Source of the DNA: Pseudomonadota bacterium
GTDB taxonomy: Bacteria > SZUA-182 > DTGQ01
Length of the DNA stretch: 33,197 bases
Assembly (NCBI GenBank): GCA_030625085.1
Contig: DAOURK010000038.1
Span: 1-33,197, forward strand
Direction: 5' to 3'
In this document: positions 1 to 6,993 of the stretch, piece by piece
Numbering within the stretch: the stretch's first letter is position 1
Layout: each line of letters opens with the position of its first letter
Made by a program: the position numbers and the translations under genes
The notes under the pieces: model-generated
What the model was told of the DNA's origin: nothing
What the model saw: the letters and a program-made list of their open reading frames with translations, nothing else
The model's database searches: none

Positions 1-216
1 AAATCTTCGGGACCCTTTCACCGACTCCTTAACCCGATAAAATTGTGTTTGGTTCAATCTCTGTCCCGGCTCAAGGCATACTATCTCCATACCTTTTTTG
101 TCGGAACATAAATCTAATAAATTCCGAAATTTTTACATTGACGTGATTTAACTAAAGCGTTAATGGTTCTATTCAAAACGAGACAGCAAAAAATATAACA
201 CACACGGCGATTAAAA

Positions 217-1551
217 TTATTCCATCTTATCGTCATTACTGCACATTCCTGTTACCTTCTTGGCGGTTTCAATGCTCGATAAAATCGTATCCTCCATACT
301 GATATAATCCCAAAGGCCATAGCGGCCAATGGGATATACATTATAGGTATGCAAAATGTCTAATATCTTATTCACCGTCCCTTGCCGGTCATGATCAAAA
401 TATACATAGGCGCAATCTATCCAGTTAGCGCAAATAACACGGCAATTCGCTCGCTTTGCCCACCCTAAACGCTCCAGGGAGAAAAAAATCTCTTTGATAA
501 GATCGTCCATAGCCGGCGGGGTTGCATTGTCCGAAAATGCCGCTTCCAGATAAAGGGTCGTATGCCCTGGAGGGTTCATCTTTGCTGAAATGTGTGAATA
601 AACGCCAAGTCGGTAAAAGGGAATACCTTTATCGGGTATATAAATCCAATGGGTATCACCAAAGGATTTGGGAGCAGGGCCTCTCACCAATACATTCAGG
701 CAAAAGACACGGGTATGTTTCAAGCAAGATGCCAATGTATGAAGAGATAAATCGGAGCTTACAGCACAAAACTCTTTCAAGGGCAAAGAGGTAAGCATCT
801 TTTCATAACGTATTTTCCCCAAAGGAGTAAAGGCACATTCTTGGGCAAGGTCCACCTTTTCAATCGGACAACAGGTTTGCAGCGCCTTTAACCCCTTGGA
901 CAACCCTTTGGACAGGAGCCCGATACCCTGCGTTTTCGGATACCAGAAGCTCCTGTTATAGCCAGTCTTCAAATTAGCGCCCTCTTGAGCATAGCCATTT
1001 TCTATTTTTTGGCGCTCAGGGAGAGGGAAAAATCGTTTCACCGAATCCACCGAAAGATCATCCAGAGAGCAAGCCATGAGTTTTTCATTGTAAGGGAAAA
1101 GAAAATAATCACAGATGGCCTGACCAAAGCCGCTGAGTAAATATTCTTTAAAGGATTGGCATCTTTCAATTTTCGGTCGTTTATGAAAACTCTCGATACA
1201 TTGCTCTCGGATTGCCTTGGGTAGATAGTATAAATTGTATTGAAATGGAGCGGGTATAAGAGCGCCGTTCACATATACAGTTGATTTGCGATTGATAAGC
1301 TGCCAGTCTTCATCGCTTTGATTGGCATAGGGTATAGCCGCAGGGCTTGCACAATGATCAAGATGCATGAAGTGACCGCTATAGTCAAAATGCGCCTCAC
1401 CTATGTTTATAGAGCGGGTAAGACCCCCAGGCTCAACATTTTTTTCCAGCAATAAGTAATCAAGCCCATGAGATTGCAATTCCTGTGCTGCGGCACAACC
1501 GGCAATTCCTGCACCGGCCACTAAAATAGCTGCCTTTTTTTTTAGGCCCAT
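217..1551 (-). CDS. FAD/NAD(P)-binding oxidoreductase, protoporphyrinogen-oxidase / UDP-galactopyranose-mutase-like
   Basis: This 444-residue protein begins with a dinucleotide-binding Rossmann motif (VAGAGIAGCAAA, residues about 11-22), followed by an acidic residue at the end of the second strand (LLLEK) and the PGGL turn typical of amine-oxidase-like flavoproteins. The C-terminal segment GRYGLWDYISMEDTILSS matches the FAD-closing segment of the protoporphyrinogen oxidase-like and UDP-galactopyranose mutase-like families, which often act on sugars or carotenoid-like substrates. The substrate cannot be told from sequence. No signal peptide or membrane segment is seen, so it is probably cytosolic. 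The ATG is preceded by a G-rich ribosome-binding stretch (GGGGG, about 4 bases upstream). It is divergent from the next gene and no pathway partner is visible. Fold assignment is fairly sure, function is not. Confidence 0.8.
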   Translation of the reverse strand: MGLKKKAAILVAGAGIAGCAAAQELQSHGLDYLLLEKNVEPGGLTRSINIGEAHFDYSGHFMHLDHCASPAAIPYANQSDEDWQLINRKSTVYVNGALIPAPFQYNLYYLPKAIREQCIESFHKRPKIERCQSFKEYLLSGFGQAICDYFLFPYNEKLMACSLDDLSVDSVKRFFPLPERQKIENGYAQEGANLKTGYNRSFWYPKTQGIGLLSKGLSKGLKALQTCCPIEKVDLAQECAFTPLGKIRYEKMLTSLPLKEFCAVSSDLSLHTLASCLKHTRVFCLNVLVRGPAPKSFGDTHWIYIPDKGIPFYRLGVYSHISAKMNPPGHTTLYLEAAFSDNATPPAMDDLIKEIFFSLERLGWAKRANCRVICANWIDCAYVYFDHDRQGTVNKILDILHTYNVYPIGRYGLWDYISMEDTILSSIETAKKVTGMCSNDDKME

Positions 1552-1647
1552 AGTTTCCCCCCTGCCTCACAATTCAAAATAGGCACCAAAATCAAAAAAT
1601 ACGACACATTCATTCCTCATCCCAATTCAGCTTTCTTTGTTTAAATC

Positions 1648-1760
1648 AGACAGGATTAACAGGATTTACGAAATTATTCTTTTTTATCCTGTCCAATCCT
1701 GTTTATCCTGTCTAAAAAAATGGCCGGTAAGCCGCATAAAAAAATGAAAATTCCTATGCT
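1648..1760. repeat. GACAGGAT dispersed repeat, copy 1
   Basis: The left arm GACAGGATTAACAGGATT (1649-1666) pairs with the right arm AATCCTGTTTATCCTGTC (1695-1712 region) with one mismatch in 18. A further TATCCTGTC unit lies just inside the right arm. The outer flank ATGGCCGGTAAGCCGCATA is shared, with a few changes, by the copy at 12979-13095, in the same orientation. The copies agree over about 100 bases, which marks a discrete dispersed element and not a chance palindrome. It has no coding capacity. Confidence 0.8.
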
Positions 1761-1878
1761 TTTGAATTATAGGAAATATATTCTTAATTATCAAACTTTT
1801 TAAAGACAGAAATATTTTTCTCATGTAATATTTAAGCTATTGACCTAAAAAAAAGGTGAAGTCTGCCGACCAAATCGA

Positions 1879-2002
1879 CATTTACCAAAAAAGGCAACAT
1901 TGCCTTATTTGGTAAATGGTTATGGAAAATGAATTGCAAGGCTAAAGGCCTTGCACTACATAAGGTATGGTTGCAATTTTACCCATATAAAAATGGTAAA
2001 AT
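1879..2002. repeat. Three consecutive hairpins
   Basis: Hairpin 1 (1879-1918) has 18-base arms with one mismatch around the loop ACAT (CATTTACC... / ...GGTAAATG). Hairpin 2 (1935-1955) has perfect 8-bp arms TGCAAGGC / GCCTTGCA. Hairpin 3 (1976-2002) has arms ATTTTACC / GGTAAAAT. None is followed by a clean T tract on the plus strand, so they do not look like simple terminators. They lie just upstream of the promoter of the gene at 2084 and could be a regulatory array or decayed palindromic repeats. Confidence 0.6.
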
Positions 2003-2020
2003 AAGAACTGCTGTCTATTT

Positions 2021-2049
2021 TTGACATAATCTTGCTTTTATAGTAATTT
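2021..2049 (+). promoter_or_regulatory. Putative sigma-70 promoter for the exported-protein gene
   Basis: There is a perfect -35 hexamer TTGACA (2021-2026), and 17 bases later a weak -10 candidate TAATTT (2044-2049). An alternative -10, TATAGT at 2039-2044, sits too close. The start codon is about 35 bases downstream. Only the -35 is convincing. Confidence 0.4.
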
Positions 2050-2083
2050 TATCGACAATGAAAAAAACAAAGCGGGGAATCAA

Positions 2084-3580
2084 TTGAAAAATACTCACCA
2101 TCAGCGCCTAAAAATCATTTCATTACTAATCCTCTTTGGAGCAACTGTTTTTTTCTCTTACCATTTTGCCAAAAACAAAAATAGATACCAACCTGACAGC
2201 AAAAAACAATCCGGCGTATCCATACCCCGAGCAAAAAGGGGAAAATCATTTTCCAGCAAAAATGGGACCTTACAAAAAGAAAAGGCTCAGAAAAAAAATA
2301 CGCCTGCCCTCCAAAGCCCCTGGGACCATTCTTCTAGCTCTTTCCATGATTCTCAAACAGAGCACAACAAAATATCCGATTCTGATTATCCTCCCCTTGA
2401 AATCAATTTAGCTGATATTGCTTATTATGATCCCTTACAAAACGCTTACGTCCTAAAAAAAAGCGAGCTTTTTACCGCCAATGAAGAGGTAACAGGGGAC
2501 TTATTGTCCGCCTTAAAAACACTTAATAAAAAAAATATGCCCTCGGATTATTTCAGCAGTCCTGAATATGAATCAGCTTACAATGAAATCAGTAACTTTT
2601 ACCCTGAAACGTATATTTGGCCTTATTTTACCAATACTGAAGCCAAAAAGAATTTCTTTTTATTTTTATTTACCCGATACAGCGCTGATAATAAGACATG
2701 GAGGGCCTATGAGAAAGATGTGTCCGACTGTTCGCAGTTTTCACAAAGAATCTATTTGTTACTCTACCCGGGTGAGGTATCTGTGGAAGATGAAAAATAC
2801 TTCCATTTTCTTTTCTCAAATCGCAAAACCCGGGAGGAAAGAAAAAAGCTCTGTAATAAAATCCCAAATATTTTTTATACCATAGTCACTCCCTATATTT
2901 TAAAAAAGGCTGCTCATGAACACCCCATCTCAAGCCATGCGATGATTTCCTTTGCTCCGGATAATAACCTGGAAAAACTGATCTTTGGGGAACCTCAAAG
3001 CGGGGCTTTTGAGAGCATTGAAGGAAATATCAGGAATATTATGGATGTACAATTGACCCAAAATGCTTTGATGTGCCGGATGGGTAAAATTGTAACCATA
3101 ACTAAAGATAAGTGTCATGAAGCTAAACTAACCCTGACAGGGGGATATTTTCTACCCAGGGACCTGTCGAGTGATCAAGGAGGCTATGAAGCCGGGGACC
3201 CCCGATGGGATTATGAAGATAGGCCAATCTTTTTAAAGACACAAACCTATGGCCTTTGTGGGCTCATTTCTTCCTATATTGAGCAGGCGCTCAATTATCA
3301 ATCCGCCAATCGGTGGGGATTTTTACGTTCAGTGGAGAACATTACCCGATATGGGGATATCTCTGTTCCTGAAATGGAAGGAGATGTCAAGTCTTCGGTT
3401 GATATCATTATGCATGCTCTTATGGATCTTGCCAACTCGGATCTCAGGCGGGTCCGGGATGAAATAAACGACCTTAAAGATCTTGTTGACGAGCAATCCG
3501 GTCTTTCTCCTCACATCAAAAAATTGGTAACAGAACTGAATTATCTTTTCCCTTTAAAACTCAAACCATTCCTTGAATAA
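2084..3580 (+). CDS. Exported or membrane-anchored protein of unknown function
   Basis: I do not recognise this 498-residue protein. Residues about 9-29 (KIISLLILFGATVFFSYHFA) form a signal anchor or uncleaved signal peptide after a basic N-terminus. Residues 30-105 are a Lys/Ser/Gln-rich low-complexity linker. The rest is a charged, aromatic-rich globular part with five cysteines and a helical C-terminus. The chosen start is TTG, with GGGG at 2074-2077 six bases upstream. A nine-codon reading frame from ATG 2058 ends over this start (stop at 2085-2087) but has no ribosome-binding site. The last 57 bases of the gene recur at 9344-9400. Its role is unknown; the position next to two sensor kinases suggests, but does not show, a link to extracellular sensing. 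Confidence 0.75.
   Translation: MKNTHHQRLKIISLLILFGATVFFSYHFAKNKNRYQPDSKKQSGVSIPRAKRGKSFSSKNGTLQKEKAQKKNTPALQSPWDHSSSSFHDSQTEHNKISDSDYPPLEINLADIAYYDPLQNAYVLKKSELFTANEEVTGDLLSALKTLNKKNMPSDYFSSPEYESAYNEISNFYPETYIWPYFTNTEAKKNFFLFLFTRYSADNKTWRAYEKDVSDCSQFSQRIYLLLYPGEVSVEDEKYFHFLFSNRKTREERKKLCNKIPNIFYTIVTPYILKKAAHEHPISSHAMISFAPDNNLEKLIFGEPQSGAFESIEGNIRNIMDVQLTQNALMCRMGKIVTITKDKCHEAKLTLTGGYFLPRDLSSDQGGYEAGDPRWDYEDRPIFLKTQTYGLCGLISSYIEQALNYQSANRWGFLRSVENITRYGDISVPEMEGDVKSSVDIIMHALMDLANSDLRRVRDEINDLKDLVDEQSGLSPHIKKLVTELNYLFPLKLKPFLE
3524..3580. repeat. 57-bp direct repeat, copy A (3' end of the exported-protein gene)
   Basis: These bases encode the final 18 residues and stop of the 498-residue protein. 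They recur at 9344-9400 with one difference (T to C, synonymous in the Leu codon near the end). The two copies are 5,820 bp apart and flank both histidine-kinase genes. Confidence 0.95.
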
Positions 3581-3646
3581 TTACTCTGACCATCTTTACC
3601 TGATGTTTCGTTTTTACTAGGAGACTGTCCGACAATTCATTAACCT

Positions 3647-3728
3647 TGTCATTTCGGCTACAGGGATAAATCCTATATTTTTCACCATGTTGTGCAATAA
3701 AAATTTCTCACGTTTGTTCTAAATGACA
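3647..3728. repeat. Decayed palindromic repeat of the TGTCATTTCGA family
   Basis: The right arm (3700-3728), read on the minus strand, matches the left arm of the palindrome at about 16461-16489 at 25 of 29 positions (TGTCATTT.GAAC.AA.GTGAGAAAT). The left arm begins TGTCATTTCGG at 3647. The imperfect pairing points to an old copy of a dispersed inverted-repeat element. Confidence 0.6.
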
Positions 3729-3969
3729 CCTTGATGAGACTTTTTACGATTTGATCATAAATATTTTAGTGAATATTTTCTTCATTTCATTACCTCTCAC
3801 ATGCAGGTCGTTAAATAAACATATAAAATTTAAGTTTAATATTATAATTTAAAAAAAATAAATATGCGTTTAAAAGTCAAGTAATTTTTTGCCGGCAAGG
3901 TTCATTTTTCACGAGGTAGTGTTTTATGCTATCTTCACCGAGCATAAATTTAGAGGTGGAGGTGCCGCG

Positions 3970-4011
3970 ATGTTTTTAAATGATCTGGCTCCGAGGCCAA
4001 ATTTTATGTGA
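3970..4011 (+). CDS. Possible 13-residue leader peptide
   Basis: ATG at 3970 follows GGAGGT (3958-3963) with a 6-base spacer and opens a frame MFLNDLAPRPNFM ending in TGA. A perfect 8-bp hairpin (3923-3948) lies just upstream. The ribosome-binding site is the main support. The frame is short enough to be chance, and its stop lies about 245 bases from the kinase gene. Confidence 0.2.
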   Translation: MFLNDLAPRPNFM

Positions 4012-4087
4012 TTAATTATAATCGAATTAGATGTATAATTTTATATTATTACGCACATAAACTACGCCTCTAAAAAAAATTATTGGG

Positions 4088-4113
4088 GAAATATCTTTAA
4101 TTACAGATATTTC
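4088..4113. repeat. 9-bp perfect hairpin
   Basis: Arms GAAATATCT (4088-4096) and AGATATTTC (4105-4113) are exact complements around an 8-base loop. It lies about 45 bases upstream of the -35 box of the kinase promoter. It could be a regulator-binding site or a small RNA stem; no T tract follows directly. Confidence 0.45.
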
Positions 4114-4157
4114 TTCTCCTGTATTTATAACCCAGTGCAAATAAAAATTAATTTCTA

Positions 4158-4198
4158 TTGAAAAATTTAATTTAGATATGCTATACTAAATTAAATTT
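4158..4198 (+). promoter_or_regulatory. Promoter with overlapping 13-bp inverted repeat (operator-like) for the kinase genes
   Basis: TTGAAA (4158-4163) and TATACT (4182-4187), 18 bases apart, form a good sigma-70 promoter. An exact inverted repeat, AAATTTAATTTAG (4163-4175) and CTAAATTAAATTT (4186-4198), starts at the last base of the -35 box and runs through the -10 box with a 10-base loop. A regulator bound here would block RNA polymerase. The kinase ATG is about 65 bases further on. Confidence 0.6.
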
Positions 4199-4256
4199 AG
4201 ACAGCGCAAAAATCCTGCATGGATTCGGTTAAACAATACAATTAGATGAGCATATA

Positions 4257-6707
4257 ATGAAACGATTCAGTGCCTTTTTGGATAGGATTAAACTTAACCC
4301 CATCATATCTTTAGATATTATCTTCATTATTTCCCTTATTATTTTTAGCATTATTTGCCTAATTTTCACCAAATCCAACACACTGCGAAAAAACTACCAA
4401 AAAAATTTACAATTATCAAATACTATAAAAAAAGAAACAGAGTTCTTCCTCTCATCAATTATGCATGACCTGTCTTCCATAGCTAAAAAATTGGGTAAAC
4501 TTGAAAATTGGGAACATCAGCCGGAGGAATGGCTTAATCGCCAATTAAAACAAACGGCGGATATCAATAAGTTAACTTTTTTCAATAAAAGAAAGGGAAA
4601 GAACCAGCCGGCTTTAATTTCTTCTGCTCGTATTAATGGGAATTTATTTGAAAGCGGCCTCACTCAGGAAAAAATTATTTCCCAAAAGGATGTAACTATT
4701 AGTCCGGTTTATCCCTCTGAATATATAGTTCCTATGATTGATATTTCTTTACCCATTAAAGATTTTTCCGAGAATAAGATTATTGGAGCTATTAAGGCTG
4801 AAGTTTTACTTAATAGATTGTGGAAAAGATTATCGACTATACAGACTGAGCAGGGGACTACCTTTTATTTGATTGATAAAAATGGGAAATTAATTATTCA
4901 TTCTGAACTTGGGCGGGACAAATCTTTCAATGTTAACATGGTTAACATGAGCCACATAAAAAAGGTAAAAGACTTTATTTATAAACCTGATAAAAAAAAT
5001 CTCGAAACCCAGTCAGTTTATTGTAATGATAATAATGCCAAGGTGATTGGTATTCTTACTCCTATCGATAATATGAACTGGGGAATTGTTATTGAAGAGT
5101 TACAAACAGAAGCTCTGGCTTCCTACTATAAATTACAAAAATTAATTTTTTTCATCTTGGCGGGTTTAATTCTATTTGTATGTCTATCAAGCCTTTTTTT
5201 TGTTTCTTGTTTGGTTCACTCAAATGATACTAACACTCATGATGAACCATCTCATGATACTAACACTCATGATTTTGCGTCTGATGATACTCCCCTAAAA
5301 GCTGTAAATACATCGCCGGAAAAAGAAGCTGAGCAAAAAATTGAGATTAATTTAAGATTTAAATTAAATTCTGATAATTCATTTGTTAATGTTACCGATG
5401 TTTTTAGCTACTTGCAAAAGCAAATAACTGATAGCGATATAAATTCAAAAAAGGCATGTACCTCCTTGGAAAATTGTAATGGTGAATCTAGAAAATCTAT
5501 TAATGAATTAGAAAAAATTAGTGAGAAATTGGAAAAATCGAGGCATAAATTAAAAATACAGAAAGAATTTCAAAAACATCTTGTCGAAAAAGTGAACGTT
5601 TTAATTGTAGCCTTAAATAAAGAGGGAGAAATTCTCCTTTTTAACAAAAAATGTGAAGAAGTCACAGGATATGTTCAAGATGATGTTATTGGAAATAATT
5701 GGCATGAATTAATGGCTCTTCCTGAAAAAAGAAAAAAATGTCTTGAATGTTTTATTTCAATCCTCCCCCAAAAAACTTCTCCTCTTGAATATCAGATTAT
5801 TACCAAAGAAGGGAAATTTAAGACAATTTCCTGGCGGGGTGCTTTTCTGTCAAATGAAGAATCAGATAAAATCTATATTTTTATTGGAGAAGATATCTCA
5901 GAGCAAAAAAGGCTTCAACAGGAATGGGAAAACAAAAATAGGGCATTGGAAGAAAAAAAAAGAGAATTACAAAGTTTTATATCTATCGTTTCTTCTAACG
6001 ATGTTAAAGCGCCCCTTTATGTTATACAAGACCTTATTTCTATTATTTTACGTAATCATAGGAGTGAGTTTGGTGAAATTGTAACCTATTATCTGGAACG
6101 AATTAAAAAAAATGCGGGAAATATGGATAGATCAATTACAAATATTGTAGACTTTTTAAAAGTTCAAGTTGATGAAAATGATTATCAATATTATCCAATA
6201 AGTAAAATTATTCAAAAAGCTTTCAATAAGTTAAGTCCGATAATCAAGGAAAAAGAAATCTATTTTTTTATTTTTAAAAATCTACCAACAGTTTTTTGTG
6301 ACCCTAATAAAATTTTTCAAATATTTATGCACCTTATTTCAAATGCTATTAATTTTATACATCCCGGGGGCAATGGTTTAATAGAAATCGGTTGTTCCCA
6401 AAGCGTAAAAAAAATTACCTTTTTCGTTAAAGATAATGGTATAGGCATCGGAAAGAAAAATTTTAGTAAAATCTTTTTACCCTTCCAAGGAATAAAAGAA
6501 TCAAAAAATGTAGCAGGGGGCGGACTTGGTTTGTCTTTGGTGAAAAAAATTATTGAAAGTCATGATGGTGAAATTTGGGTTGATTCCCAGGTGGGGAAAG
6601 GATCGACTTTTTACTTCACACTTCCGGATTTAAAATATAAAAACCAGGATCAAAATTTTATAGCTGCGAATTCAAATAAAATAGATCTGCAATTAGCGAG
6701 TGTATAA
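4257..6707 (+). CDS. Membrane sensor histidine kinase homologue lacking the phospho-acceptor histidine (pseudokinase)
   Basis: This 816-residue protein has a first membrane helix (about 17-39), an extracytoplasmic Cache-like sensor region (about 45-290, with YLIDKNGKLIIHS), a second helix (about 297-320), a PAS domain (about 440-560), a helical dimerisation region and a C-terminal ATPase domain. The H box reads SIVSSNDVKAPL where the neighbour has SIVTHDLKSPL: there is one extra codon and Asn581 stands where the histidine should be. The N box reads HLISNAINF instead of NLISNAIKF. The G1 (DNGIGIG) and G2 (GGGLGLSL) motifs remain. It may bind ATP but should not autophosphorylate on histidine. 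It is paralogous to the next gene and markedly AT-rich. Its ribosome-binding site is weak (GATGAG). A regulatory partner of the second kinase is the simplest inference. Confidence 0.85.
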   Translation: MKRFSAFLDRIKLNPIISLDIIFIISLIIFSIICLIFTKSNTLRKNYQKNLQLSNTIKKETEFFLSSIMHDLSSIAKKLGKLENWEHQPEEWLNRQLKQTADINKLTFFNKRKGKNQPALISSARINGNLFESGLTQEKIISQKDVTISPVYPSEYIVPMIDISLPIKDFSENKIIGAIKAEVLLNRLWKRLSTIQTEQGTTFYLIDKNGKLIIHSELGRDKSFNVNMVNMSHIKKVKDFIYKPDKKNLETQSVYCNDNNAKVIGILTPIDNMNWGIVIEELQTEALASYYKLQKLIFFILAGLILFVCLSSLFFVSCLVHSNDTNTHDEPSHDTNTHDFASDDTPLKAVNTSPEKEAEQKIEINLRFKLNSDNSFVNVTDVFSYLQKQITDSDINSKKACTSLENCNGESRKSINELEKISEKLEKSRHKLKIQKEFQKHLVEKVNVLIVALNKEGEILLFNKKCEEVTGYVQDDVIGNNWHELMALPEKRKKCLECFISILPQKTSPLEYQIITKEGKFKTISWRGAFLSNEESDKIYIFIGEDISEQKRLQQEWENKNRALEEKKRELQSFISIVSSNDVKAPLYVIQDLISIILRNHRSEFGEIVTYYLERIKKNAGNMDRSITNIVDFLKVQVDENDYQYYPISKIIQKAFNKLSPIIKEKEIYFFIFKNLPTVFCDPNKIFQIFMHLISNAINFIHPGGNGLIEIGCSQSVKKITFFVKDNGIGIGKKNFSKIFLPFQGIKESKNVAGGGLGLSLVKKIIESHDGEIWVDSQVGKGSTFYFTLPDLKYKNQDQNFIAANSNKIDLQLASV
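5224..5273 (+). repeat. 30-bp-period tandem repeat inside the first kinase gene
   Basis: The 20-base word ATGATACTAACACTCATGAT occurs at 5224-5243 and 5254-5273. It encodes two DTNTHD units just after the second membrane helix, in the cytoplasmic linker. The second kinase has no such repeat, so it arose after the duplication. Confidence 0.85.
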
Positions 6708-6830
6708 AGTATTAATTATGGAGGATGTTAATAATAGGTGGTAACAAGCAAAGGCTACTTGCCCTTGATGTGTTATCCATAAATATTATAGATTTTAGTA
6801 TCTGCCGATCGAGGCAAGCAAAAAAAATTG

Positions 6831-6914
6831 ACCGTCAGTGTTATGACTTTTGTATCAAACAAAGTACCCCCCAAAAGTATTGACACCCAAGTTTGTAGCA
6901 CTGGCGGTTTTTTT
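6831..6914 (+). terminator. Branched hairpin ending in seven T (terminator or leader of the second kinase)
   Basis: ACCGTCAGTG (6831-6840) pairs with CACTGGCGGT (6899-6908), the one mismatch being a G-U pair in RNA, and is followed by TTTTTTT (6908-6914). Inside lies a second perfect stem ACTTTTG (6846-6852) / CAAAAGT (6872-6878). This suits an intrinsic terminator after the first kinase. Because it lies 80 bases before the second kinase, it could instead be a conditional leader structure. Confidence 0.55.
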
Positions 6915-6944
6915 AACGAAAATCCATAACAATATCTATTTCAT

Positions 6945-6950
6945 TATAAT
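6945..6950 (+). promoter_or_regulatory. Possible -10 box for the second kinase
   Basis: A perfect TATAAT lies 43 bases before the start codon and downstream of the terminator-like structure. No recognisable -35 box stands at 16-18 bases, so this is weak in AT-rich DNA. Confidence 0.3.
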
Positions 6951-6993
6951 TGTGTACCCTCTATATTTTAAATTTAAGAAAAGATGGCTATAA

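Larger units (their letters stand above)
1552..2083. other. 532-bp divergent intergenic region with repeat and hairpins
   Basis: This stretch separates the oxidoreductase from the exported-protein gene. From left to right it holds a GACAGGAT-family repeat (about 1648-1760), an AT-rich tract, three consecutive hairpins (1879-2002) and a probable promoter for the plus-strand gene (2021-2049). I see no gene in it. Confidence 0.7.
3581..4256. other. 676-bp AT-rich intergenic region before the first kinase
   Basis: No long gene is present. It contains a decayed palindromic repeat (3647-3728), a perfect 8-bp hairpin TTTATGCT / AGCATAAA (3923-3948), a 13-codon reading frame with a good ribosome-binding site (3970-4011), a 9-bp hairpin (4088-4113), and a promoter overlapped by a 13-bp inverted repeat (4158-4198). 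Confidence 0.7.

Noticed and set aside
1..111. Open frames to the left edge on both strands (plus strand to TAA at 109; minus strand from ATG 90)
   Set aside because: Each is under 40 codons, they overlap, neither has a spaced ribosome-binding site, and neither resembles a family I know. One may be a real partial gene, but it cannot be chosen.
2058..2087. Nine-codon frame ending over the TTG start of the exported protein
   Set aside because: It has no ribosome-binding site. The GGGG inside it serves the TTG start.
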